Shown piece after piece: positions 34,901 to 46,649 of a stretch of 64,000 nucleotides of DNA. Both the position numbers and the translations under genes were made by a program. The notes beneath the pieces are model-generated. The model saw only the letters and a list, made by a program, of their open reading frames with translations. It had not been told where the DNA came from and did no database searches. The stretch comes from Anisakis pegreffii (taxonomy: Eukaryota > Nematoda > Chromadorea > Rhabditida > Anisakidae): contig JAPYMA010001261.1 of assembly GCA_035041965.1 (NCBI GenBank), forward strand, positions 100,298 to 164,297, read 5' to 3'. Position 1 is the stretch's first letter. Each line of letters begins with the position of its first letter.

Positions 34901-37544
34901 AATAAACTTTTTTTTTCGAAAGCAAGCGATATTTTGTTGAAAAAGGCTTAGGCTTAGGTTTGCATCTACTAAACTCCATAGGGCATTTCAAATGTCTGTT
35001 TCTGAACAAAAATTTCCTCAAAGGGAAAATATAGAAATTTTTTGCAATTGTTCACATTCTGCGACGCTTTTCAATTCACACTTGCTTCCGACAATATGCC
35101 GCCCAGATTGTTGCTTGGCCATTTGTTGAAAACATCTAGTTCCTTGATAACAATTGCACCTTGGACCATGTGAACTCAGCCTAATTGTGTTGGAGGATTT
35201 CCGTTCAAGATCAATTGATACAATTCAAAATTGTGAATTTGCAAAAACATCGACACAGAACCAACGATTCCTGCTCTGACCGACAAATTATTTCGCCCTT
35301 AGTAGTAAGCAATGAGATTTAGCAGATTTTTGTTGAATAAAATCCCACATATAGCAGTGAATTACTTAGTGACCATGTGACGGAGTGGCACCAAAAGTCC
35401 ACGAAATGAAGCCCATAAGGAATCCATTAATCCAAAAAAAACTGCGTACTTGAAAATATCTCAACGCCCCTAAAAAATAACGGCAAATAAATTTTGAGAA
35501 TCACATCGGATTAGTTTCTCGAGCAAATCGGACTATATAATGCAAAATACTGGAAGAGCAAAATAAACGTTCGAAGAATAATCGAGCGATCATCTTAACA
35601 GTTTATATTATGTTCGCTTGAAGAGAAGAAATTTGATAAGTTGAACGGTGTTTTTGCGCACTAATGTAAACTGAACCGGGCTTTGCGCTTAGATTTGCTG
35701 GATTTAAGAGCGAATTTGAAATCAGATTCCATTTGATAAGTAATCAGATAACGCCTTTTGATGGACGTTCATTGCAAAAGACACCAAACAACCGACAAGA
35801 CACCGCGAAAATTGATGCAAACATTATTTCCTTGGCTGCTGTTTGCGCCTGTGTGCATTTTTTTTTTTGATTTGATGCATGAATATAAAAGGCAAACATT
35901 CAGAAATCATAACGGCGCAATAGAAACGCATGGATTATCACCTATGCACACCCTTATCTAAGGAAGCAATCCTGAGAGGCCGATTGAAGCCGATTGAACA
36001 TAAGAAAATGCGGAATGGCAGTTTAGAATGACATTCGTGGCTTGGCATGCAATAAATGTCACACTGAAGTAGCACATTAACGAATGCAATTCTGAAGTCA
36101 TCTTCAGCGCAGATCTTGGACGTCACCGTTGCTACACTTCGACAACAACACAAAAAAAAATTTTTGGGATGAAACAGCCAATATCAAGTGTATGCACCCA
36201 CACGCCGAACAAGTCGTCTGGAGCCGTCACACGAACGGATGTATCGAAAATCTGAAGCAATCAAGTGCAGATTGGCAGTTAGACACAGGTTTATAGGCGT
36301 ACACGGATGGATGACTGCACTTGCATTCAACGACCACTATAATTAATGGTTTAAGCTGCAGTTTTTTTTTTTTGAGTGCGACTGAAGACCGGGAACAAAT
36401 AAAATTGGACGGATGAAGGTGATATTTTGATTGGATTCTCAGCTTTTCCTATTGGCCTAGCACACAATTTGCACTAGCTAAATTCGGCAGTTCGGTGATC
36501 GATGTGATCTATTTGCTTAACAACTTTATCGCCGCATACGCCATGGACCAATCGTGTACGCAACACAATCTAGCAAATCAGATTCCGAAATGTTTCATTA
36601 AATTTTTTGAAAACATTTCACTCATAGAATCACTTTCATGGTTTCCAGATAGCATGCGTAAATCTTGAAATGCAGTTTATGTCGGATCAAAGTGCATGAA
36701 GATTGCCCAAATTAACTACAAGTAATGCGAGATTGAAAAAAAAGCATAGCATCATCTAAACCTACTTGTCTAACTGATTTCATGTGAATTTTTGTTACTC
36801 AATCAGATTCATGGATTTGAAGCATAGTGAGAGTTCGCAAGAAATCACTATTGTTCGACTTGAACTGCAGAAGTTACACGGTAGAAACGAATGAAAATAC
36901 ACATTTCATCGCACTTACAATCGCATCGATTCTTTATAAATATGTTCAGAGTATTATTGGTGTTGAAGCCAGAAATTTGCTCTCTTTTTTTTTATTCGCA
37001 CAAGATGAATAATTCAGGGAATAAGACATTAGACGAACATGTTTTTGACACACTGGTTGAATAACGAAGCAAGACAATCTTCTAGAACCTCATCGACTAA
37101 ATAGCATTTCTCGGCAGATGATCAGTGTAAAAATTTCTTTCTCATTATGCGTTATTACATCATCATTCATCATTGATAAGAGTACGCTGAGTCTCGTTCA
37201 ATAACCCCTCATCCATCATGACATTATTATTATTATTATAATGCTCATCCAAAGGAAACGTCCACAAGTCGGCAACTGATTAACTACGAAACGACGCACA
37301 CAACTAACTGACTGACTGTTCATTGACTCACCAAATCTCATCAGATCTCCTCCATCTCGCTTATTTTCGAGTTGCCGTCATTGATTAGCAACAACACAAA
37401 CATGTTGAAAAATCATAATCAACAACATTAGTTGAAAACAGCTAAAGCGATTTTAATATATTTATGTGATTTATGTGATGTCGTCAGTGCGATAATGATA
37501 CTAGAGTGTTAACTTGTTTGAAGTGTGACTGACTTGGTTGTTGC
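28972..37544. other. Long gene-poor stretch
   Basis: No gene can be supported over about 8.5 kb. Longer frames include 31528-31887 (minus, 119 codons, Cys-rich, no ATG context), 31927-32226 (minus), 32295-32645 (plus, 116 codons) and 34644-34940 (plus, 98 codons, Cys-rich N-terminal half). None shows a family motif or clear paired splice sites. Short tandem copies of GCTCATATCCG occur at about 34.38-34.42 kb, and TTA repeats at about 37.23 kb. Confidence 0.4.
34375..34424. repeat. Three copies of an 11-13 bp unit (GCTCATATCCG)
   Basis: The unit GCTCATATCCG is repeated three times with short spacers. An inverted version (CGGATATGATC) lies about 30 bases upstream, so part of the region can fold back. 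Confidence 0.6.
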
Positions 37545-37763
37545 TTGGCAAATTATCGACGGCCAACAAACCGGTTTAGCGATGATTTTGAACTGAGAAA
37601 GCGACGAGAGCAAGATTACGCTGAAGTTGCTCACATAGGAATGCGAGCTGAATGGAAGAATCAGTCGCTTATCACCGAAAAATTCCATTTGAGTTGGGAT
37701 GTGTTACCGAGAATCCGATATGTTAATGCGAGGAGAACACTGGAGAGGATGAGTGATCGTTAA
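37545..37763 (+). CDS. Charged coding-like frame, possible last exon
   Basis: A 72-codon plus-strand frame, open from a TTG codon and ending in TAA, encodes a charged polypeptide containing FELRKRREQDYAEVAHIGM. The composition is convincingly protein-like, but there is no ATG near its start, so it would have to be a terminal exon. I do not recognise the family and found no upstream exon. Confidence 0.25.
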   Translation: MANYRRPTNRFSDDFELRKRREQDYAEVAHIGMRAEWKNQSLITEKFHLSWDVLPRIRYVNARRTLERMSDR

Positions 37764-38251
37764 GCTAAGTTGTTGCACGTTCTCTTGCTCACTTATTGTT
37801 AGCCTCACTTAGAATCGAATATCTTGTTCATATGATGATCATTGCGAGCTCACATACACACACAAATAGACGTATTCAGAAACATTATGAGCGTTTTGTG
37901 GTCGTTAAAATTCCAATAAAACAAAACATCAAACAGATCGTCAGTCATTCACGACGAAAAAATTCATCATTTCATTCCCTCCTGACCAAACACCGCATTG
38001 TAGTCAGTGAGCACATGCACGATTTTGTGTTTGCTACCATATTATTCGGTTGTCATCCAGATCCAGTGCTGATAGGCAGCCGATGACAACCAACAACACT
38101 ACCACCAATCATTAGAAATCCAAAGATGACGCACGCAGTGCATGAAAATCACAGATGCGAAGTCGAAATTAAAATTCGGATGTTGAAAGCAGAAATTGGC
38201 GTGAGATTACCGGATTTCGATTAATTGGCAGGAGGAGAAGAAATGCAATTT

Positions 38252-38572
38252 CTAATACATTAAAACGATCTGGAAGAAGCGATTTGGTGTTATGAACTCA
38301 AACTCAATAAATGCAATGCAAATGATCGAGAAGGTTTTATAGTTCGGAATCACCACATCTGCCCTCAGCTCATTTGACGACGTGAACAAAGGGCTTTGTT
38401 CCATCATGATACGATGAACAACAATTGAAGGATTTTCGCCGTGTAATATCTGAATCATAGACTGAAATTCGCACTTCAGAACAAATGATGAATTTTGTGT
38501 TGAGAACAATTTGTCACATTCGAAGAGTTTGGTCGGCAAAAAAATGACTGATTGATACATCAAGACGATCAA
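38252..38572 (-). CDS. BTB-like frame, probably a fragment
   Basis: This 106-codon minus-strand frame contains VVHRIMMEQSPLF followed by VVIPNYKTF. The spacing resembles the core of a BTB/POZ domain (a conserved His, a Ser-x-x-Phe, then a strand and a Phe). BTB domains mediate dimerisation and are often paired with MATH domains in nematode ubiquitin-ligase adaptors. The usual N-terminal DV..V strand is not clear, and no MATH or Kelch partner is visible. Frames at 38679-38891 and 38960-39193 on the same strand could be decayed upstream parts. It may equally be a chance match. Confidence 0.3.
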   Translation of the reverse strand: MIVLMYQSVIFLPTKLFECDKLFSTQNSSFVLKCEFQSMIQILHGENPSIVVHRIMMEQSPLFTSSNELRADVVIPNYKTFSIICIAFIEFEFITPNRFFQIVLMY

Positions 38573-40260
38573 ACTTGTTGAAAATTAATCTCATTGTCAG
38601 TGCAATTAGGCAATTAATTCTTCAAAACACTTTGTTGATGGTTGTTGTGAATGTCAGGAACTAAAAGAGCGAACGAGTTTACAACATTTCTTTACAGCCT
38701 AACAGCAGTAGCCTGAGAAATTCATTAGTTTTCAAACAATTAGAACGAATGTCATTGTTTACGAACCAATAAACTGATTTCAGTGTTTTATTGGGCTGAT
38801 TCTTTTGCTTCAGCCTGGCGTCAACAAAAATATCAATTACTCGCCCATACGTATGGGAGATGAAAGGCTGCGAAAATAAATGGCTGCACATTAGCAGCGA
38901 TTCTATTGCATAGCGTTTCCACTAAATAGACTGCAATAATTTACGCCACAATATTTGGCTCATATTTCAAGGAACAGTGAATAGGAGTCACGAAGAAGTG
39001 GAGAGTAATATCTGTCGCAGGAATTGCTTGTGCTTATTGAATGGGAACATTGGTGAACAACAGTAAACACTGTATCAAGAAAGGTTCGAACACAGCGGCT
39101 GTGCACAGCTTTCAAGAAGCCCCATAGATATATCTTGTGAAAGAGTATTACGCTTCTGAGTTTTGAAATTTGACGAATCTTCTGAAATCGCAATTTTGCA
39201 TGAATTACGCGAATACTTTCTGTGGAAATGGAACTTTAAAAGATGCAACCATTCTGAACGCGATTACATACAAGACGGATGAATCAATGATGGAGGAACG
39301 CACGCAGATCGGTTGTCATTCGATCTTGTCAACATTATTTTCTAGATTCTCTACCTTGCTGAATCGTCACTGAGCTGAATCTTTCATCCACTCAGCAGTT
39401 CTAACGAGCCAATTGTACTAGGAATTCGACTAGATAATTTCGATAATTAACGAGTCATAGCAGAAAAACGGACACGAAGCTTCAATCTGCTAATCGTAAG
39501 GAGAAAATGAAAGGAAGCAATTTGTACTTTACGAAACACGATGAACTAGTCATTCGATATTCTTTCGCCTGAAGCCCCGAACAAAACTGAGTAATTTCTC
39601 CTCGAAAATACCATGAAAGAAGGAGATTTCATTTAACTTCTCGTTTCGGTTACATCCATTAGCACTCGCCACAACACGTGCACACCATCCGACGCGGATA
39701 AGCCGTTGGCCTTTCGAATTTACGATAAATTTACGATAATTTACGATAACAATAAGATATGAATCGTTAACTAACAACTGAATAAAAACAAACTTATTCC
39801 TTTGCAAAACTTGAGAGTAGCATAATGAGAGCATTGAATGATTGAATAATCCTTTAAAAGCCTATTAATGCTAAGAATATCGAATGATGACGGTGAGACA
39901 ATCCACCACCAGACATTAGTTAATAGACTGTGATCGACTCGGTGATCGTGATCAAATTCGGCATGGCGCGGATACTAGAATCAAAAGCATGGACTAGCCC
40001 ATTAGTCTTAAACCTACTCACAAGATATTGCGTAACGGCACTGATTAAAATGCTGATCACCAGCGTTTAACCGTCGTACACGCACTGATAGCAATGCTGA
40101 TGACGACTTATTCATGTGAAAATGGTGAATTTGATGGCTTGCACTAACGTGTGAGATTTCCAAATCAAGCAAAATTCCAGTGAAAATGGATTGCACTTTT
40201 TATCGGCAGCAATATGTGCTCGTTCCAAGCGGATACACTCATGATGATTTGCTGGAGGTA

Positions 40261-40321
40261 CGCTCTGCTGGAATGAACTGAACAAGTTCTATTGCTTGTT
40301 CAGTTCATTTGCAGCAGAGCG
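40261..40321. repeat. Fold-back repeat with 26-bp arms
   Basis: CGCTCTGCTG followed by GAATGAACTGAACAAG is repeated in inverted order after an 8-base loop (TTCTATTG), with one extra base and one mismatch. It would form a long hairpin in single-stranded DNA or RNA. No transposon ends are visible. Confidence 0.85.
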
Positions 40322-40366
40322 CTATTATTTGTTGGCCATTGTCGCTATTATTTGTTGGCCATTGTC
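40321..40366. repeat. Exact 23-bp tandem duplication
   Basis: GCTATTATTTGTTGGCCATT plus GTC occurs twice head to tail directly after the fold-back repeat. A looser version of TTGGCCATTGT recurs near 40697. Confidence 0.9.
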
Positions 40367-43300
40367 GCTATCAACGATAGACAGGTGAATGGGTTCACAG
40401 AAAATTTTATGCGATGTGGGCGATAAAGTGAACAAACCAAAGTGAGAAAGGCATTTGTTCAGAGAGGAATGTGCGAGATTGCTGCAAACAAATCAGTGAA
40501 AGATGCTGTCAAAAGTATTTCATTCGAAAAGTTTCTCATCAGTTGCTTTATGAGCACAATTTTGTCTTGAATCGGCTGTCCCGCAGCTGCACATAGCATA
40601 AGCAAAAGCAATGTCCAAAACGAAACGCAATCAAAATATTATGTTAATTTCCGTTCGTATTCAGGTACTTATTCACCGACAATGAGCATTTTTCGTTGGC
40701 CATTGTTGCTTTTATGTGACTTTTCCGACAAATTCAGTTAGCCATTGTGAACTCATAATAAAATTTAGCAATGAGCTCAGTTGTGCACCATATTCAGTGA
40801 GAACGAACGCCTTTAGGCATAAAAAATCATCATCCATTCTGCTTGACTGAATGTTGATTGTTTCATTGATTGAATAAGAAAAGAATCACGAGTGCCATTC
40901 TCTGGGAAGATTTTCAGGATCCAGGAAAAATGTCTAGTCGATTCACACTCTTCCACCGAGAGCAGTAATCGGATCATATAAATTGCTAAGCAATCTCAAA
41001 GGATTCAGACTGTACAAGTACATTTCCTTTTCATTCTGATGTGGTCGCAGAGCAATCATGAAGAATCATTTTACGACCAATGAATCAAATGAGCGCTTTC
41101 AGTTTGTGCGTCATCAAATTTAGGACAAATTTTCAAGCAGATTAGAAGAGAATTACGCATATTGCGAAGGACTCGAATCGTTTCATTTATGCATGCGCAC
41201 AGCACTTGCAGCCAGTAATTTGAAGAGTGCACAGAAATCAAACATCCATTCTACCCTGAAAAGTGAAATGGAAAAATTTTACTCTTCTATAACACAGCAG
41301 AAATCATTTGACTATAATTACTGAATAGCATCACCGATTTCAAGGTGCAGCAAGTGCAAGCTGTTCAGAAAAATGGCGATGTTCATGAAAAATGAAACGA
41401 ATGCACATTTTCAGCTTGTATTCGGTGATGTTTTATGTAAACATTCGACTCGATAAAAAGGGAACTGATCATTTCGCGTGATATTCTAATCATTCTAACA
41501 ATAAGCACCCATTACGGCCAGTAATTAAAGTGTACGAAGATGTTAAACACCCATTTACTGACTACAATCAAGTATTTATTCACTTTTGCTCACGTGAACA
41601 TTCAAGAAGCTAAAATCAATTTTAATGTTAGCTGCATGTTTGCACTGTCCAAGTACTCTAATTTTCGGTGCACATCTCTTTTGCACGAAGTATTTCTAGT
41701 GTGTTGGGAACATTAAAGCTTTATTCACCTCACAAATGGTTGCTTGAAAGCTCAATTACTGGGTGAGAAATTTTGTTCAATTCTCAGATAGATTTTGAAC
41801 AGAGATTATTTGCTGGTCTAGCTCATAGCAAACAAAAAGCATCGAATACTTTCAACAAAGTTTTCAGCTCTCGAATGCTCATAAATCAGCAAAACAAAGC
41901 CAGCCACAAGAATTTATTGCTCCGGCATGAACAATAAACGCACCATTACGGTAGATCAATCGTGGAACAATGACACAAATCAATTAATCAGAAAATGAAA
42001 AAACTAACAAACAATTCCTTCAACAATCATGAAAGAAAGTAGCAAAATGAAATGTTTCGAGAAACACAAATTTCCCCTCATTATCCAAAACTTATTGTTT
42101 ACTCTCTCGTTGTTCTTTGACAACCAATGAATCGAGTGTTGGCCCATTGAGGTCGTTTAGTCTCGTTGTTCTGAACAACGGCTTTGTTATTCAAGCGACA
42201 TTAAATCAGAATGATTCACTGCAAAGCAAATCAGCAATACGGTGTGTCTTTCGAGAGCAGTTGCTTTATCGAACTCGTTCGTTTGGGTGAATGAATTGAA
42301 GTTTGGATTGTCAATCAACTAAATCTGCAATGAGTCAACGCAAAATGCTTCCTCCATCCGCTTGAGTAATTATCTTCGCCTTGTTAAAGAGAATATGAAG
42401 GATTCCGCCAATATTATCGTGTTTGTATTGTCCCGTTTCTTATTCATCATCTCCGTAGTAGTCACTGCTTAAAATTTTTGTTCGTACGATAACATTTCCA
42501 GCTCACTCACTACACTTCTCTGCGATAGACTCCCACAGAAGCTAGTCACTCACTTTTTGAATGTAAAGTCATCAACAAACCATAACTGTTCAGGTGTGTC
42601 CAATTCAGTTGAGCACTCTTAATTCACAGTTCCAATCTGAATCATTCAATTAATTCGAATCGACAATTACTTCGACAAAACTATTTTTACACGATAAAAC
42701 GACTATCCAATGAACATTTGAACATATATATGTGCATAGCAGCAATTATGTCATTGACAACTCTTGAACATTCGAACATTTATCGTTAAAAATATGAAAC
42801 AACAGAAGGAGCGTGGCAATTTTTGCAGAAAAAGCGGAAAACTTCAGCGGCGTGATGAGAATTCCTTTCATCCGATTCTCACCGAAACGTTTCTGTGGGA
42901 TCATTCCTGTAGGTAAATCAATGCGGGCGCCTCTCTGCAGCGCCCACACTGAATTACCTCATTTTATGCGTAGGATTGATGCAATATTGAGTAATGATCA
43001 AAATATTACCGAGAATGAGCAGCCTCCGATAGCGCAGATGTGTAGGTAGACTCAAGACAACATTAATGACGATATTCAGAATGGATCCGGAAGATGCGTG
43101 AATCAAACGAGGCTAGATGAGTGGATCAGCTACGATTGATGAAATGAATGAATCGCAGAACACTGATTCTTCGAGAGCATTGTATAGCTTTGTGATTTGC
43201 TCAACATGTAATTCAAATGCGGCTCTAAAATACTGAATAGGAATCAGGCACATTTCACCGCAGCATGCACATCTTCGCTAAGGAAACGGTTGAAAATGAC

Positions 43301-45027
43301 TATTAGAGACGAATTGAGAAGATTCGGAAGAACATTCTCAGCAAATCGCGGATAACTGAACAGTGTTTGAGAATATAAGGTCAGGACAGAGCAGTTGAAC
43401 TGCTTTGCGCTAACGGCATTGAAATGCAGTCTAGGGAGAGAATTTCAGTGAACAAATTTATACAGATTTTTATATGCTGTTTCAAACAAAGAAATAATAC
43501 AATGAATTTCCAATTATATTACTTCTTGCAAACTGTTGTGTTTTCAAATATCTCCTCGAACATAACGAGAGAATTCGATGTTAGTTCGAGTTCAGCGCAA
43601 AAAAAATTGCTCTGCAATTAATGTGAAATACAGTCAAACGATGAGGAAGCTCCTTTGAAATCTCTTAGCGGAATTCTTTAGGCAGCGATGAAGGTTCACC
43701 TCATTTTCAGCTGAGCTTTCAAGATATTCATTTGATGCCTCTGGAATGCTTCTCCGTATAGTAAACAGGAAAACCAGATAAATTGCTTGATGTGATGCAT
43801 CAAAATGATGACCGCTTAAGATAAGACAATTGTAGAACACATTTATTGAGTTTAACGGCAGTAATGTTGTCTCATTTAACGAACATCTGTTTGACGTCAA
43901 CTTATCTATTGCTATTTTCAAACAAAAAGATTCTCTTTGGAGAACCATATTATTCCCTGATCATTCTCCTTTTTCAGTACGTTCAACGCACACTTCTCGA
44001 ATTCAAAACAATGGAAAAAATTCCTAATGAATTAGAAAAATAGTCATTAAGAAAAAACATCATTAAGGCATATGGTTTAGAAGAGGAGCAATGTGTATGG
44101 AATGTCTCAACGAAGTGTTCAATGTGTTCGTAAGCAGCCACAGACAAGATTTTATCGACTGTTTAGATCATCGATCTCTCGTATAGTCCACTTTTGAGGG
44201 CACATCCATCCACATCATGGGTTCGTGCCAGACTCCACAAGAATTTTGGACTCGGGAAATCTGGAAATCCCATTGCTGTGAAGACAATGCTTGGAGTAAA
44301 CCTGAGGACAGTGTCAGTATAGTGATCTGCAGACTGACCAACGGAGTTCTTGCATATTGAAATGAGCGCAGTCAAGATGTTTCAGATACCCTGAGAAAAT
44401 CAGCCATTTCACTGATTGTGAGTAAAATCAAAATCGATCACACATGCTTCTCCAAAAGCAGTGAAGTTGTGAAATTCAATGAAATGAACACAATGTTTCT
44501 GAAAAAAATAGTTTGCCGTCTTTACAATACGTTTTTTGAAGCATGATTACATCATTCGATGATCATAAATATTATGATTGTCACGTATGAGCAGCTAAGT
44601 GTTAAATGTTCAGTTGTGACTGTCCCTCTTTACGACGACTGTTCGAAAGGATAGCGGATGGCTCTCAGAGTAAAGAATTTTTTTTAAAAATCTTATCACA
44701 TGAAATGACGTTCACAAGCAATATCAGTAAGCGAGCAATTGTAAACAGACTCTTGCGTGAGCAGTAAGCACGAATAGCTGTTGGTTCTGTACGTAAGTGT
44801 TGATGCATTCAGCAGTTAACATTCTCATCGTTTCCTGTTTTAGAACATTCATTCTACTTAAAAAGTGTAGAAGCATTACCCATGAACCATTCAAATCAAG
44901 TTTTACGAATAGAGAATCGCAAGAGGAATTCAAAGCAAGATGATTCATAGACGCTCCTGTGAACACAACATTCAAGTGAAGCGTACCTGAAGAATATCGG
45001 CTAAGCAGACAATAAAAAAAAGATAAG

Positions 45028-45348
45028 GTGATCGATATGATAACAAATCAATGTAAGATAATGAATATGAACAAACAGAACAGACAAACCATATTCATTG
45101 GATATTTTATTAGCTGTTTATCATATTTGTTGGCTATTTTTTGCGTTCACTCTTTATCACACAAACATTTTGGTCCATCAGGGATTTACGCAAGTAGTGA
45201 ATACGCGAGCGAAACGTTATTCTTAGGTCGGTGCTTATGTACTGACTCGAACCTTCTAAGTAGTGATCGAAATGTAAGCTTTTTCAATGGTAGTTTTAAA
45301 ATATCTAGGAAGGTCAGAAAGAAATCAACCGAACCAGATCTCAGGTGA
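45028..45348 (+). CDS. Possible membrane-anchored or secreted protein, first exon
   Basis: A 106-codon frame opens with polar residues, then a hydrophobic segment around IGYFISCLSYLLAIFC that could be a signal anchor. A Cys-x-Cys pair and two N-glycosylation-like sites (NVS, NGS) follow, and then a basic end. It stops at a TGA overlapping a GTGACC that could serve as a donor. I do not recognise it. It lies 1.3 kb upstream of the transporter gene on the same strand with no sign of being part of it. Confidence 0.25.
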   Translation: MIDMITNQCKIMNMNKQNRQTIFIGYFISCLSYLLAIFCVHSLSHKHFGPSGIYASSEYASETLFLGRCLCTDSNLLSSDRNVSFFNGSFKISRKVRKKSTEPDLR

Positions 45349-46620
45349 CCATAGATTTGCTCTACAATGCTAACTTTTCAAACACTCTTTTGAGACATCG
45401 CTAGCTTTGGCTAAGCTTCTTTTTATAAAACGTTTTGGCTATTTTAATTCGATCTTAAGTGGGTGCTTTATAATCAGTAATTGAAAAAGGTACATCACTA
45501 AAAATCGTACAATCATTCATAAATCGTTAAGTGTTTAGTGCTTAGGTTTATTATTTTTTTAATAAATGCTGCGAGTATCACGTATTTATCAGTTTTGAAG
45601 ATAGTAATGCTGAACTTTTTTCATTTAGTAATATACTGATATGCTATTTCGAAATAGAAGAAACATGCTTATCTTGTGCTAATATAGTGAGATGAATCAT
45701 AGATTTGTGTCTTTATGCCTTAGTTTCATTTCATGTGTTGTTCTCACATTGATTGCCTTACTCGGGTCACGACCACAGTTTGTTTCGGTGACTTCAATGT
45801 CATTCTGAAGAGTTCAACGTCAACTTAAGAGAGTTTCTTTCATCGTTCGTAATGTAGAAGCTAATTTATCAGTTCTAAACGATGTAGTCAATCCTAATGT
45901 TGGCTTTTGTTGACTGCGTATGAAATCGACAATTTCGTTGGATCAAGAGGGTACCTGAAAACAATCGTAATAATATTGTCGTGACCTTCTCATCTTCTCG
46001 GCCTTCTCATTTTCCTCACCATTGTAACACTGAATTCAAATACACGAACAAATCAAGAGATGTTTAAATACTGTGGTCGCAACCCGAACTGGCTATAAAC
46101 TGTGGTGTTTGTAAGGGAATGTTCCACCGTAATACTTACTATAAATCACCTCTTTTGCTAACGGTTGTGGTTTTCTTTGCAATTTTGTGAACATGAAAAC
46201 GTGTTTTCTTCTATCTTGAACGGTTTCGTCATCTACAGTGTGCGCACTGACAAGTCAATAGAAACGTTCGTCGAAAATGAACTGTTAAAAATGCATCGAG
46301 TGAAAATTTTTCCGAAGCTTCTGTATTCAGCTGACACGAATACAGTCAGAACATAACTTATAAGTTAGTTCATTCAGTCCATAAAACAACAGTGTGCAAA
46401 AAACATGTGCGTCAAATGAACACTTTCTTTCGTTCTCCTTATTTCCCGATTCAATTCTCCTTTGTTCTCGCTCAAATATATGAATCTCTTCTTTTCTGTA
46501 TCCGTATTTCGGCACAACGAACATTTCGATCCTTCTTTCAGTTTCCGGAATCTTCGATGCTTATGAATGGTTTCGAAATTATTCGCTCTATGATCGCTTC
46601 GTATCACATTTTGCGATGCA

Positions 46621-46632
46621 CCCTTCCTTCAG
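46621..46632 (+). promoter_or_regulatory. Splice acceptor 17 bases before the transporter start codon
   Basis: CCCTTCCTTCAG is a strong acceptor ahead of the ATG at 46650. It may end a 5'-UTR intron or accept a spliced leader. Confidence 0.5.
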
Positions 46633-46649
46633 GTATTCGCTGAGCAAAC

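Larger units (their letters stand above)
38573..45027. other. Gene-poor stretch
   Basis: Nothing firm is seen. Frames at 42746-43049 (both strands, in a slightly G+C-richer block), 43634-43948 (minus), 44163-44375 (minus) and 44724-44975 (minus) are unrecognised. The fold-back repeat at 40.3 kb is listed separately. Confidence 0.4.
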
